Below, in pieces: positions 46,854 through 56,090 of a stretch of 64,000 nucleotides of DNA. A program made the position numbers and the translations under genes. The notes beneath the pieces were generated by a model that had not been told where the DNA came from, ran no database searches, and saw only the letters and a program-made list of their open reading frames with translations. Positions within the stretch are counted from its first letter, which is position 1. Every line of letters starts with the position of its first letter. Source of the stretch: CANLBN01 sp050633825 (GTDB lineage: Bacteria; Pseudomonadota; Gammaproteobacteria; Pseudomonadales; Cellvibrionaceae). The stretch spans positions 12,034-76,033 of the forward strand of contig JBOEHG010000002.1 in NCBI GenBank assembly GCA_050633825.1, given 5' to 3'.

Positions 46854-47933
46854 TTATCCTTGTTTCTGCTTCCTTAGACGGCTAATAGCCATCTGGATAG
46901 TCTTAGCCATCCGCGAGGTCGCTTTTGCTAGATCGCCCAATTCATCCTTGCGATCAACACCCACTACGTTCTCTACGAACATGCCTTTACTGTAGGAATC
47001 CGTAATTTCCGTTAGTTTCTTAATTGGGGTTGAAATATTGTAACTAATTAAGAAGGAAAGTAACAGCGTGATAATAACCGTCACTGCAGCTAGTATAATT
47101 GCATTGAATTTAGCGTCCAAATAATTACCATAAGCTTCCTTATAATCCTGCTGAACCACTAAGGTCCAATTCGCTCCAACTGCACGGGTTACGAATACTC
47201 TATCTTTACCATCGTGCTGTAATGTAGCCACTTGCTTACTTTGTAGATCTAATGAGGGATGAGTACCAAAATCTTGGAGATTGCCTACTAACTTACCACT
47301 CTGCTCACCATGAGCAATTAAACGCTTTTGATCGTCTACAAGGAAAGCATAGCCCGTTTGGCCTATTTTTGAGCGAGTAATATAATCAGAGATCGCCAAT
47401 AAGGTTGAACACTGCGTGATGACACCGGCCATTTGCTGGCTAAAGTCTTTGATGGGCAGAGCAAAGCAATGTAAAGGGACAGGCTTAACTTTACCAATAA
47501 GCACTTGCTGACCAATATCTTGGCCTGCTATTACCTGTTTAAAGTACTCACGATCACTGTAATTACGCAGTGATTTACCATCACTTCTGGCAACTGCATC
47601 ACCCTTTAAATCTTTAACAAAAATCAGCGATACCCACTCCAAATTCTCTTTTGCTGCTTTTAATACGGGAAGTTGCGCCGTTGCATCCATTGACTTAAAA
47701 GGCTCCATACTAGCAACAAATTTGGAGTTTCTGATATTTTTATCGACCCAATTATCAACCTGACTGGCAATCACCTCAGATGATTGCAGCAAGCGCTGCT
47801 CCACAACCCGTCTCTGATCAGCTTCATTCAAATAAATTTGATAGATAAAACCAGCAAGGGGAATTGCAGCAATAAGCAGACAATTCAGCAAAATTTTAGG
47901 GAAAATCTTTAGATTCTTTAACATCTGCACCAC
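46854..47933 (-). CDS. dCache-HAMP sensor protein without an output domain
   Basis: 359 residues: TM1 (about 11-31), a periplasmic dCache-type domain (32-275; note LRNYSDREYFKQVIAGQ and KIGQTGYAFLVD), TM2 (about 277-298) and a HAMP linker (299-350). The protein ends ten residues after HAMP, so there is no kinase, GGDEF or chemoreceptor domain. The Cache features are those of amino-acid or carboxylate sensors. It is coupled to a small DUF4388-like gene and sits beside a TRAP transporter, so a ligand related to that transporter is one hypothesis. Confidence 0.8.
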   Translation of the reverse strand: MVQMLKNLKIFPKILLNCLLIAAIPLAGFIYQIYLNEADQRRVVEQRLLQSSEVIASQVDNWVDKNIRNSKFVASMEPFKSMDATAQLPVLKAAKENLEWVSLIFVKDLKGDAVARSDGKSLRNYSDREYFKQVIAGQDIGQQVLIGKVKPVPLHCFALPIKDFSQQMAGVITQCSTLLAISDYITRSKIGQTGYAFLVDDQKRLIAHGEQSGKLVGNLQDFGTHPSLDLQSKQVATLQHDGKDRVFVTRAVGANWTLVVQQDYKEAYGNYLDAKFNAIILAAVTVIITLLLSFLISYNISTPIKKLTEITDSYSKGMFVENVVGVDRKDELGDLAKATSRMAKTIQMAISRLRKQKQG

Positions 47934-48062
47934 CTATTTCTTATAGTTATATTTTTAATATTGATAACAACTAACTTTCTGCAACCAGTCAGGTAGCATC
48001 AGCCGATCATTTTTTAATATAGGCCCTGCGACTTAAACAGGTTGCCTAGCTCAACTAAATAT

Positions 48063-48098
48063 GTAAGCCAGTCGCTTACCACTTGAGGCAAGCGACTG
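48063..48098. other. Overlapping stem-loops after dctM
   Basis: CAGTCGCTT (48069-48077) pairs with AAGCGACTG (48090-48098). The same left arm also sits in GTAAGC-CAGTC-GCTTAC (48063-48079), so the two hairpins are mutually exclusive. No U-run follows on the minus strand. Confidence 0.4.
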
Positions 48099-48114
48099 AC
48101 AAAGGCGCCATCAC

Positions 48115-49518
48115 CTAGACAATGCCCATTACGATCCCTGGTAACCACAGCACGATTCCCGGGAAGGCAATCAACACTCCAATGGTAATAATATCTGCAA
48201 CGAAGAATGGGGTCACACCACGGAATACATCTTGAACTGAAAGATCAGGACGTACACCTGCAACAACAAAACAGTTCAAACCAATAGGTGGGGTAATCAA
48301 ACAGAACTCTGCCATCTTCACCACAATAATACCGAACCAGATGGCACAACCGACCGCCGAAACACCAAAAGCAGAATCAGCCGCGGTAACATCAGGCCCA
48401 CCATTCAAGGCAATAACCGCAGGGAAGACTACCGGCAAGGTCAACAGCAACATACCAATAGCATCCATAAACATACCCAAGACTGCGTATGCCAGTAAGA
48501 TAAAAATCAGTGTCATCATTGGGTTTTGTTCAAGACCAGAGATCCACTCAGCAAAGGAGCTCGGTAAGTCTGCAAACCCTAAGAAACGGACATACAGTAA
48601 TACACCCCAAATAATCGTAAAGATCATTACGGTTAATTTACCCGCTTCCATCAGCGCATCACGGAAGTTACCCCACTTCATACCTTTATAAACCGCCATA
48701 CAGAACACAACAAAAGCACCCAATGAACCTGCTTCTGTTGGCGTTCCCCAGCCACCGTAAACACTAAAAATAATAATGGCAACAACAAAGAAGATAGGGA
48801 ATGTTGGCGGCAAGGAAGTGAAACGCTCTGTCCAAGTAAAGCCTGTTACCGGTGGGCCAAACTTATCGTTCGCCATCGCGAGACCAACCACTAGGCCACC
48901 ATAAATGAGGGCTGATACCGCGCCGGGTAAAAAGCCTGCCATCAATAATGCGCCCACATCTTGCTCAACGATAATGGCATAGATAACCAAAATAGCCGAA
49001 GGCGGAATCAATGAAGCCAAAGTACCACCAGCAGCAACAACCCCAGCAGCAAACCGCTTATCATAGTTAAGCTTTAACATTTCAGGAATGGCAATGCGTG
49101 CAAAAACTGCCGATGTCGCAACCGATGCACCCGATACCGCAGCAAAACCGGCTGTTGAAAATACCGTAGCAACAGCCATACCACCGGGTAACCAACCTAC
49201 CCAGCGTTTTGCTGCTTCAAAAAGCGCGCGTGTAAGCCCAGCATAGTAAGCTAAAAAGCCGATCAAAATAAAAACTGGGATAAGCGATAAAGCCGATGTT
49301 GATACTTTTGAGTGCGGCACTGTGCCCGCCATTTTAACAGCTACCCAAAACGCTTTCTCAAAACCTATTTTTGCTGTGAAATACCATAAAAGTCCTAAAA
49401 ACCCGGCTATTGCGGCAGCAAATGCGACACGTACACCGATTATAACGGAGAACAGCATAAAACCAGTGACCCACAATCCCATATCGATAGGGGCCATATT
49501 CATCATTGTCTCGTACAT
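48115..49518 (-). CDS. dctM: TRAP transporter large permease, DctM type
   Basis: A 467-residue inner-membrane protein with about 12 helices, the driving subunit of a Na+-coupled TRAP uptake system. Recognisable stretches include STAGFAAVSGASVATSAVFA and ASLIPPSAILVIYAIIVEQD. It overlaps dctQ by one base (TAATG), so the two are translationally coupled. The substrate is set by the partner binding protein and is unknown. Confidence 0.93.
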   Translation of the reverse strand: MYETMMNMAPIDMGLWVTGFMLFSVIIGVRVAFAAAIAGFLGLLWYFTAKIGFEKAFWVAVKMAGTVPHSKVSTSALSLIPVFILIGFLAYYAGLTRALFEAAKRWVGWLPGGMAVATVFSTAGFAAVSGASVATSAVFARIAIPEMLKLNYDKRFAAGVVAAGGTLASLIPPSAILVIYAIIVEQDVGALLMAGFLPGAVSALIYGGLVVGLAMANDKFGPPVTGFTWTERFTSLPPTFPIFFVVAIIIFSVYGGWGTPTEAGSLGAFVVFCMAVYKGMKWGNFRDALMEAGKLTVMIFTIIWGVLLYVRFLGFADLPSSFAEWISGLEQNPMMTLIFILLAYAVLGMFMDAIGMLLLTLPVVFPAVIALNGGPDVTAADSAFGVSAVGCAIWFGIIVVKMAEFCLITPPIGLNCFVVAGVRPDLSVQDVFRGVTPFFVADIITIGVLIAFPGIVLWLPGIVMGIV

Positions 49519-50147
49519 TACTTACTCTCCCCATCAACTTCTGCACCCGATACCGTTTTTGCTTCATTGGCAGCTTGAGTCGCTGCATCTTCAATCAGCG
49601 GTACCGCAACAGGGGCATCACCACCTACAATAAATGCACGTAGATAACCCCAAATATTTAAAAATAAACGAAGAGACAATATAGATAACATTACCGGTAC
49701 CACTAATTTGGCCGGCCATGTAGGCAAATCAATATCAAACGAGCTATCACCATTTGTCCAAGCGCGTAAGAAGTGATCATAAGAACCAATAACCAATAGA
49801 ATAGTGATACAAAACATTAAGAGAGTTGAGATCAATTCAAAAAACCATAGTGCGCGGCCCCTCATCGAACCCACAAAAATATCCATACGAATATGCCCAC
49901 CCAAACGTTGGCAGTAAGCAATACCAAAGAACGCGAAAAAAGCCATCGCCTGCTCTGTCCAGTCAATATAGCCGCTGACAGGTGTGTCAAATAACTTTCG
50001 CCCTAGGATATTAGCGACAGCAAGAAGCACGATTAGGAAAATAACCAGCCCCCCTATTAAATTTAATAAGGACTCCAATTTAAAAAATAATCGATCGAGA
50101 CGACTCAATAAGGAATCGTCTTCGAGTACAGTAGATGAACCAGACAT
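49518..50147 (-). CDS. dctQ: TRAP transporter small permease, DctQ type
   Basis: A 209-aa four-helix protein that scaffolds the large permease. The N-terminal FKLESLLNLIGGLVIFLIVLLAVAN region, broken here by length, and the GAIDWTE-like segment SGYIDWTEQAMAFFAF are family features. The C-terminal tail is charged and longer than usual. It is downstream of dctP with a 196-bp gap containing a stem-loop and repeats, and overlaps dctM by one base. Confidence 0.9.
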   Translation of the reverse strand: MSGSSTVLEDDSLLSRLDRLFFKLESLLNLIGGLVIFLIVLLAVANILGRKLFDTPVSGYIDWTEQAMAFFAFFGIAYCQRLGGHIRMDIFVGSMRGRALWFFELISTLLMFCITILLVIGSYDHFLRAWTNGDSSFDIDLPTWPAKLVVPVMLSILSLRLFLNIWGYLRAFIVGGDAPVAVPLIEDAATQAANEAKTVSGAEVDGESK

Positions 50148-50242
50148 AAATTCTCTCTATTTAAAACTAACAGTTATTTTTACTTGCAATGTACTTAAAC
50201 TAAGTATTTTCGTAATCTTTTTCTTTTATTGACCTACATTGC

Positions 50243-50332
50243 TTATAGATCGTTTATAGCTATATTTTTATTAGTAACTTATAGCGGCAGTTATAGACGA
50301 CGCCTCATACTCTATGAGACGCCGAGCTATAG
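50243..50332 (-). other. dctP-dctQ intercistronic repeats and stem-loop
   Basis: TTATAG occurs four times (50243, 50254, 50279, 50291) and CTATAG once (50327), around a stem of CTCAT (50304-50308) and ATGAG (50314-50318) that can be extended with mismatches. It lies between the binding-protein and permease genes, where a hairpin often sets unequal expression. Confidence 0.4.
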
Positions 50333-50343
50333 ATGCTTATGTT

Positions 50344-51351
50344 TTACTTATTAAAAAGCTCTGCAGTAAAGTCAAACAATGCTTTTGAATCAAAGTTTTT
50401 AGCATTATCTTTTATCCACTTTTCACGAACAGATGCCGCCAATTTATTCAACTCAGCTGCTTGATCAGCAGTAAAAGTCACTGATTGGATACCTTTTTCT
50501 TTAATGGTATCGTTGTACTTACCAACAACTTTACCGTCGTAGTTGCTAACATAGTAGTCAAGTGCTTCATCAATTGAACCTAATAAAGCTTCTTTATTAG
50601 CCGCACTTAAACCATTTAATGCATCAGTATTAACAACAACTGGGCAGTTAGCAGTACCAAGATTCAAGTTAGTAGTAGCCCACTTACCTGATTGGATAGA
50701 ACCAAACGCTAAATGCGCATGCTGTGCAAAGGCAACTGTATCAATAACACCCGCATCAAGTGCCTGACGCACTTCGTTTGCAGCAACACCGGTTTTAACC
50801 GCACCCAATTGAGACATCACACCAGCGATACCACCAGGTCCACGAAGACGTTTACCTTTAAAGTCTGAAAGTGCTTTAGGTGCATCACCCACACCGATCA
50901 AGTTGTACTGAGGTAATGGAGAAGGCATTAGCAGAGTTGCATTCCAACGCGCAAGATCACGAACAACTGCTGGGTGCTTGTAAACTTCTCTAGAGATTTC
51001 AGCTAAACGAGCCAAAGACACATCTTTGGTGAAAGGAAGCTCTGTTACAGTAATAGAAGGGTTCTTTTTACGATGATAGAAAGAGCAGAACTGTGCCATT
51101 TCAAATGCACCAATGGAGATACCATCCAGGTTTTCTTTGTTTTTAGATAAGCCGCCGTAAGAAATCTTAAGTTTAAAATCGCCATTGGTTTTAGCTTCAA
51201 CTAATTCAGCCAATTTCTCAACGTGTTCAGTAAAGGCACGGCGTTTACTCCATAAAGAAACATTCCATTCAGTCGCAGCTGATACGTTTGCAGCAACTGT
51301 AGTCAGTACAACCGCAGAAGCAAAAACTGCTTTATTCATTTTTTTCAACAT
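50344..51351 (-). CDS. dctP: TRAP transporter substrate-binding protein, DctP type
   Basis: A 335-residue periplasmic binding protein with signal peptide (1-26, ending NVSAATE). The conserved arginine is in KRLRGPGG, and the helix-rich two-domain body and length fit DctP proteins. GAFEMAQFCSFYHRKKNP and the LPFTKDVSLARLAEI region mark a subgroup whose substrate I cannot assign. The sigma-54 promoter match 154 bp upstream links it to the divergent DctB/DctD system. Confidence 0.92.
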   Translation of the reverse strand: MLKKMNKAVFASAVVLTTVAANVSAATEWNVSLWSKRRAFTEHVEKLAELVEAKTNGDFKLKISYGGLSKNKENLDGISIGAFEMAQFCSFYHRKKNPSITVTELPFTKDVSLARLAEISREVYKHPAVVRDLARWNATLLMPSPLPQYNLIGVGDAPKALSDFKGKRLRGPGGIAGVMSQLGAVKTGVAANEVRQALDAGVIDTVAFAQHAHLAFGSIQSGKWATTNLNLGTANCPVVVNTDALNGLSAANKEALLGSIDEALDYYVSNYDGKVVGKYNDTIKEKGIQSVTFTADQAAELNKLAASVREKWIKDNAKNFDSKALFDFTAELFNK

Positions 51352-51504
51352 AGCATCGTCTCCAAGTTTATTTTTATCTGTAATAAAACGAAATGCTACG
51401 GGTACCCTTTTCTTATCCCGAATAACTGCTTCAAGCCACCAAGTGGGATAGAAACAGAAGGTTGGTCACAAGGAACCGATACCGCAGCACACACATTAGG
51501 TAGT

Positions 51505-51520
51505 AGCACAATCCATACCA
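51505..51520 (-). promoter_or_regulatory. Sigma-54 promoter for dctPQM
   Basis: The minus strand reads TGGTATGGATTGTGCT, with GG and GC exactly ten bases apart; it matches 10 of 12 specified positions of TGGCACG-N4-TTGCW. The start would be near 51495, giving a leader of about 145 nt before dctP. It is next to a sigma-54-type activator gene. Confidence 0.65.
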
Positions 51521-51753
51521 GTTTTCCGCAACCCCAGAAAACATAGAGCATCCACTGCTAAGTGTAGGAAAAAACACTCAAAACGCAATCAAAAAAGGAA
51601 TATAAATTCTCGAAAGAAAAGAAAAAAAAGAACTTTTTTTCTTAAAATGTCGCTTAGTACTACATACCTTGTCTTATAAGTTCTATATTGATAAGTGTTA
51701 AGGTGTGTGAATAATTATTTTTACCCTAAATTTGTAGGAATATAGTAAGGAAT

Positions 51754-51783
51754 TTGGTCATTGGGAACTTACTCACTGACCAA
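51754..51783. promoter_or_regulatory. Inverted repeat upstream of dctB
   Basis: TTGGTCA (51754-51760) and TGACCAA (51777-51783) are perfect seven-base arms separated by 16 bases. It could be an operator or an upstream activator site. It lies between the dctP sigma-54 promoter and dctB. Confidence 0.4.
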
Positions 51784-51897
51784 CACGAATAAATTGGCCT
51801 AAAAAGTGCTATATCACTCAAAAGTATTTTACGAAAAGCAATAAAACCTTTATCAACAATGAATAACCTATAGACTAAAGTCGTAACAAGGTAAAAA

Positions 51898-54015
51898 ATG
51901 CGTTCAAAACTGAGTCAACCACTGTTGATTGTTACTATCATATTATTCTTGAGCATCGTTTATTATGTTGCTCAATTATTTTATGCAAGCTCAATCAATG
52001 ATAGATCCTCGCGTATCTATGAGCAGTCGCTAGTTGCCTCAATCAGTCAATATGAATACCTTCCCGCCCTTCTGGCACAAGACCAAACCCTCAGGGAAGT
52101 ATTGCTTAATCCGAAGCAAGACCATTTGGTTGCTAGTCAGAAGCTAAAGTTTATTGCTCATCGTTCCGGAGCAGATGCTGTTTACCTAATGGATAAAGAT
52201 GGAACGGTAAAAGCAACCAGCAACTACGATGGAAAAAATAATGGCTTTCTTTATAAAAACTACTCCTTTAGGCCTTATTTTAATCAGGCATTGATACAAG
52301 GTAATCGACAATTTTATTATGCACAGGGAGCGACAACAGGCATACCGGGTTTTTTTATCTCTGCTCCAATTAATAAAGACGGCAAACCTATAGGCGTCGC
52401 TGTCGTTAAGCTTGATTTGAGGCACTGGGAGAAAAAATGGGCTGATTCGGGGGAATACATTAGTGTTGTCGACAAAAATAATGTCATCATTCTCAGTTCA
52501 GTTGATGAATGGCGTTATAGAGCAATAGGCAACCTCCCTGATGATGTGCGCCAACGAATTAGTCAACAGCAGCAATTTGCTGGGAAAGAGCATCTCAGTT
52601 TATTTTCAAAAGCGATTAATTTAAATCTTTCTGATGATAACCATAAAGCCTTTTGGTTTATCGATAAAAAACTATACTTAATCAATAGTTTCGATGTCTC
52701 AGAAACTGGCTGGAAGCTTTATTATCTGGTCAAACATGACGCCATTCTTACATCATCCTTTATATTTTTTATCATTACATCAATGCTATCAAGTATGGGG
52801 TATTTAATCATTCGTGGCCGAAAGAATATTATCGAATCAAGAAATAAGAATAGATTGCTGGAAATAAAACGCCGCGAAGAATTACAAACCGTTATGGATA
52901 ACATTCATATAGGGGTGATTCTTTTTTCTGAATCAGGAATATTACTCTCTGCGAACGAACATGCCAAGCACTTACTTTTAGAAAAAGATAATTTCAACAA
53001 AGAAGACCCTATTCACATCAACCATCTAATTGATTTGGATAGCAAAGATTTTGAAACACTTTTACTTGAAGACATAGCTGCGCCGGCCTACCATGAAACA
53101 AATGCTATTCATCAAGGAAAACCATCAATCCCAGTTATGTTTGCTATCAGCAAAGTAAGCGCAATGGATAAGGATGTTTACTTGATGACCATTGTAAATA
53201 TTCAACGAAGAAAAGCGGTCGAGGATGAAATCGTAAAAATCAACGAACATCTTGAAGACATGATCGAAGACAGAACAAAAGAATTACAAGAAGCGCAAAT
53301 TAAATTAATGCAGAAAAATAAAGCAGTCGCCCTAGGTAACATGGCTGCAACTATTGTTCATGAACTCAGCCAGCCATTAACGGCCATGAATAGTTCTATT
53401 GCAGCAATTAATGCAAAAATAAGTAATAGCGATTGGGACGGTGTTATTGATTCTGCCAGCAGACTCTCGCCTTTAAGTAAAAAAATGCACGAGGTAATAA
53501 AGCTTCTTAAATTTTTCAGCTATCAAGACAGCAAATCTTATGAAATCATCAACATTGATCAAACCATAAGACAAATACTTGATACATTTAAAGATAATTT
53601 ACAAGAAAAGAATATCAACTTAAACATTGATAGTGATGACTCTGAATTACTTATCAATGCAAACCCATTAAAAATTGATTTAATTATATCAAACATCATT
53701 CAAAATGCTGTTGATGCTCTTGAAAAAACCAGTTCTGCTAAAATTGATATTAAAATCAAAGAAAACAGCCACTGGGTGGATATTTCTATAGAAGATAACG
53801 CAGGAGGAATTGACCAACAAATAATGAAAAAGATGTTCAGCCCCTATTTTACAACAAAAGAAGTAGGCAAAGGCCTGGGCTTAGGCTTAGCGATAAGCTA
53901 TGAAATAATACAAGAGTATGGTGGCAACATCTCCGTAGAAAACAATAAAAACGGCGCCCTTTTTAAAATTTCTTTACCACAAGCTGAAAGCTATAAATTA
54001 AGTATCGCGAAATAA
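51898..54015 (+). CDS. dctB: DctB-like sensor histidine kinase
   Basis: A 705-aa inner-membrane kinase. TM1 is at 8-28, the periplasmic PDC/Cache sensor at about 35-275, TM2 at about 284-305, then a PAS-like domain (about 327-430), a coiled coil and DHp with H488 in TIVHELSQPLTAM. The ATPase domain shows SNIIQNAVDALEK, EDNAGGI and GLGLGLAIS. The extra PAS makes it longer than rhizobial DctB (about 620). It is 11 bp upstream of the DctD-like gene and opposite a TRAP operon, so it probably senses that substrate. Confidence 0.9.
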   Translation: MRSKLSQPLLIVTIILFLSIVYYVAQLFYASSINDRSSRIYEQSLVASISQYEYLPALLAQDQTLREVLLNPKQDHLVASQKLKFIAHRSGADAVYLMDKDGTVKATSNYDGKNNGFLYKNYSFRPYFNQALIQGNRQFYYAQGATTGIPGFFISAPINKDGKPIGVAVVKLDLRHWEKKWADSGEYISVVDKNNVIILSSVDEWRYRAIGNLPDDVRQRISQQQQFAGKEHLSLFSKAINLNLSDDNHKAFWFIDKKLYLINSFDVSETGWKLYYLVKHDAILTSSFIFFIITSMLSSMGYLIIRGRKNIIESRNKNRLLEIKRREELQTVMDNIHIGVILFSESGILLSANEHAKHLLLEKDNFNKEDPIHINHLIDLDSKDFETLLLEDIAAPAYHETNAIHQGKPSIPVMFAISKVSAMDKDVYLMTIVNIQRRKAVEDEIVKINEHLEDMIEDRTKELQEAQIKLMQKNKAVALGNMAATIVHELSQPLTAMNSSIAAINAKISNSDWDGVIDSASRLSPLSKKMHEVIKLLKFFSYQDSKSYEIINIDQTIRQILDTFKDNLQEKNINLNIDSDDSELLINANPLKIDLIISNIIQNAVDALEKTSSAKIDIKIKENSHWVDISIEDNAGGIDQQIMKKMFSPYFTTKEVGKGLGLGLAISYEIIQEYGGNISVENNKNGALFKISLPQAESYKLSIAK

Positions 54016-54026
54016 TTAATAACATT

Positions 54027-55409
54027 ATGACTACACAATTAGAAAAAGATGACATAACCATCATTATTATTGATGACGACGAGGATATCAGAATCAACAC
54101 TGCTGACCTGCTATCGACTCAATTTAAAAAAATTGAGCATTATAGTTCGCCACATAAAATAACCAATAAAATAAATCCTGAATTACCTGCAATCATCCTG
54201 ACTGACTTAAGAATGCCAGACGCAGATGGCTTTGAATTCTCTCAAAAAGTACAGGAAATTGCTCCTGACCTACCAGTTATACTGATGACGGGTTATGGCG
54301 ATATAAGCATTGCTGTTGATGCTATAAAACATGGTGTTTATGATTTTATTGAAAAACCCTTTGATATTGATAGGTTGATAGAAACCATCCACCGTGCAAT
54401 AGAGAAACGTTTTCTAACACTATCACTCTCCAGCATTCAACAACGTTTAGATAGCAATAACCAAATCGAAAACCAACTTATTGGTTACTGCCCTGCCATG
54501 AAGCAGCTAAAACGAGACATCATTGATTTTTCACCCATGGATATCCCTGTGATGATTTATGGTGAAACTGGTTCAGGCAAAGAACTAGCAGCCCTTTGTC
54601 TGCATGAATACAGTTCTCGAAGTGAACATAATTTTGTTCCACTCAACTGCGCTGCCATTCCTGAACAACTCGCAGAAGCCGAGCTCTTTGGTTATGTAAA
54701 AGGCGCTTTTACTGATGCTAAAAGCTCCCGTATTGGCAAATTGGAGTACGCTAAAAATGGGACTTTATTTTTAGATGAAGTGGAAAGCTTACCCCTATCG
54801 ACTCAAGCAAAATTACTCAGAGCACTATCAGATAATGTGATAACGCCCATAGGCAGCAATGAAGAAATACCGATTAATTGTCGAATAATTTCAGCCACTA
54901 AAGAAGATTTAAGAAATAATGAAGATTTTCGTCAGGATTTATTCTTTAGACTACAAGTCGCTGAAATTAAAATACCCCCGTTAAGAGAACGCAACGAAGA
55001 CATTATTCACTTATTTGAAGTCTTTTCTATGCAGCATTGCGAGCGTTTAAATACGACGTATCGATCTATGACCCCACATACCCGCGATAAATTAATGAGC
55101 TATTCTTGGCCTGGAAATGTAAGAGAATTGATTAATGTAACAACGCGTTATGCCATCAAGAGTTGTTCAGATATTGACTATGCACTCGAAAGTACTGAAA
55201 CATTTATTGAAGCAGGTAACGAAAATAAATCATTGAAAGAACTGGTTGAATATTATGAAGCTTCGGTGATTAAGTTAAAATTACATGAACACCAAGGAAA
55301 GGTCGGTAAAGTATTAGACGATCTCTCTATCGAGCGACGAACATTTAATCAAAAATTAAACAAATACGGCATTAGTTCTGGCGACTTTAAAGCCAAACAG
55401 TCAAAGTAA
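54027..55409 (+). CDS. dctD: Sigma-54-dependent response regulator, DctD-like
   Basis: 460 residues: receiver (about 10-125, phosphoacceptor D60 and K110), AAA+ domain (about 150-380) with Walker A GETGSGKE (179-186) and Walker B LFLDEVESL, then a short C-terminal HTH (about 410-455). The sigma-54 contact loop reads GAFTDA (226-231) rather than GAFTGA; this variant occurs in other enhancer-binding proteins. It should activate dctPQM through the sigma-54 promoter at 51.5 kb. Convergent with the SafE-like gene, four bases apart. Confidence 0.9.
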   Translation: MTTQLEKDDITIIIIDDDEDIRINTADLLSTQFKKIEHYSSPHKITNKINPELPAIILTDLRMPDADGFEFSQKVQEIAPDLPVILMTGYGDISIAVDAIKHGVYDFIEKPFDIDRLIETIHRAIEKRFLTLSLSSIQQRLDSNNQIENQLIGYCPAMKQLKRDIIDFSPMDIPVMIYGETGSGKELAALCLHEYSSRSEHNFVPLNCAAIPEQLAEAELFGYVKGAFTDAKSSRIGKLEYAKNGTLFLDEVESLPLSTQAKLLRALSDNVITPIGSNEEIPINCRIISATKEDLRNNEDFRQDLFFRLQVAEIKIPPLRERNEDIIHLFEVFSMQHCERLNTTYRSMTPHTRDKLMSYSWPGNVRELINVTTRYAIKSCSDIDYALESTETFIEAGNENKSLKELVEYYEASVIKLKLHEHQGKVGKVLDDLSIERRTFNQKLNKYGISSGDFKAKQSK

Positions 55410-55413
55410 GAAG

Positions 55414-56088
55414 CTAATGATGAGCACCATGGCTATGGCTATTGATAATAGTCCATAACCCAAAAATAATAATCAGAATCGCCATTACAATACGAACATG
55501 TTTAATCTGGATAATGGCGATTAATCGCTCTGCTAACAATCCGCTTAAAAGTACCGCTGGCAATGTCCCTAGTGCAAAACTTAACATAATCAATGCCGCA
55601 GAGTAGGCACTGGTCCCAGTAGCAGAATAAACCAGAGCACTGTAAATTAAACCACACGGCAACCACCCCCAAATCATCCCTAATAAAAATGCTTGGGGTA
55701 TTGTTTTGACCGGCATAAACGATTTTGCAATGGGTTGAATAAACCGCCACAAAAACCCGCCGGCCTTCTCAAGGTAAACCAAGCCACGCCACCAATTAGC
55801 CAAATAAAGCCCCATCGCAATCAGCAACAAACCCGCAATAATGCGCATAAAACCGAGGGATAAATAACCGTCTAATGAACTAACAATGCTATAAAAAAGT
55901 AAGGCAATCAGCACATAGCTTAAAATACGCCCCATATTATAGGACAGGATCAAATAAAGTCTTGCCCAATATTGATCTGCCTTAAGACTCATTGTTAGTG
56001 CACCAATAATACCACCGCACATGCCGATGCAATGAGCTCCACCTAATAAGCCAATACTGAAGGCTGTTAATAAAGAAAGATAATCCAT
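55414..56088 (-). CDS. TauE/SafE-like membrane protein of the cbb3 assembly cluster
   Basis: A 224-aa polytopic protein of the UreH/SafE-like family (COG2836). The N-terminal GGAHCIGMCGG motif repeats a pattern thought to bind or move metal, and the tail is histidine-rich (SHSHGAHH). It directly follows ccoS with two bases between, as in many cbb3 clusters, and may take part in copper handling for oxidase maturation, although this is not proven. Confidence 0.82.
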   Translation of the reverse strand: MDYLSLLTAFSIGLLGGAHCIGMCGGIIGALTMSLKADQYWARLYLILSYNMGRILSYVLIALLFYSIVSSLDGYLSLGFMRIIAGLLLIAMGLYLANWWRGLVYLEKAGGFLWRFIQPIAKSFMPVKTIPQAFLLGMIWGWLPCGLIYSALVYSATGTSAYSAALIMLSFALGTLPAVLLSGLLAERLIAIIQIKHVRIVMAILIIIFGLWTIINSHSHGAHH

Positions 56089-56090
56089 AC

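Noticed and set aside
51616..51641. A-tract/T-tract hairpin upstream of dctB
   Set aside because: No gene ends there; a run of A with a matching run of T pairs by composition, so no terminator is claimed.
54702..54719. GAFTDA instead of GAFTGA in the DctD-like regulator
   Set aside because: The variant occurs in other sigma-54 activators, so it does not show loss of function.
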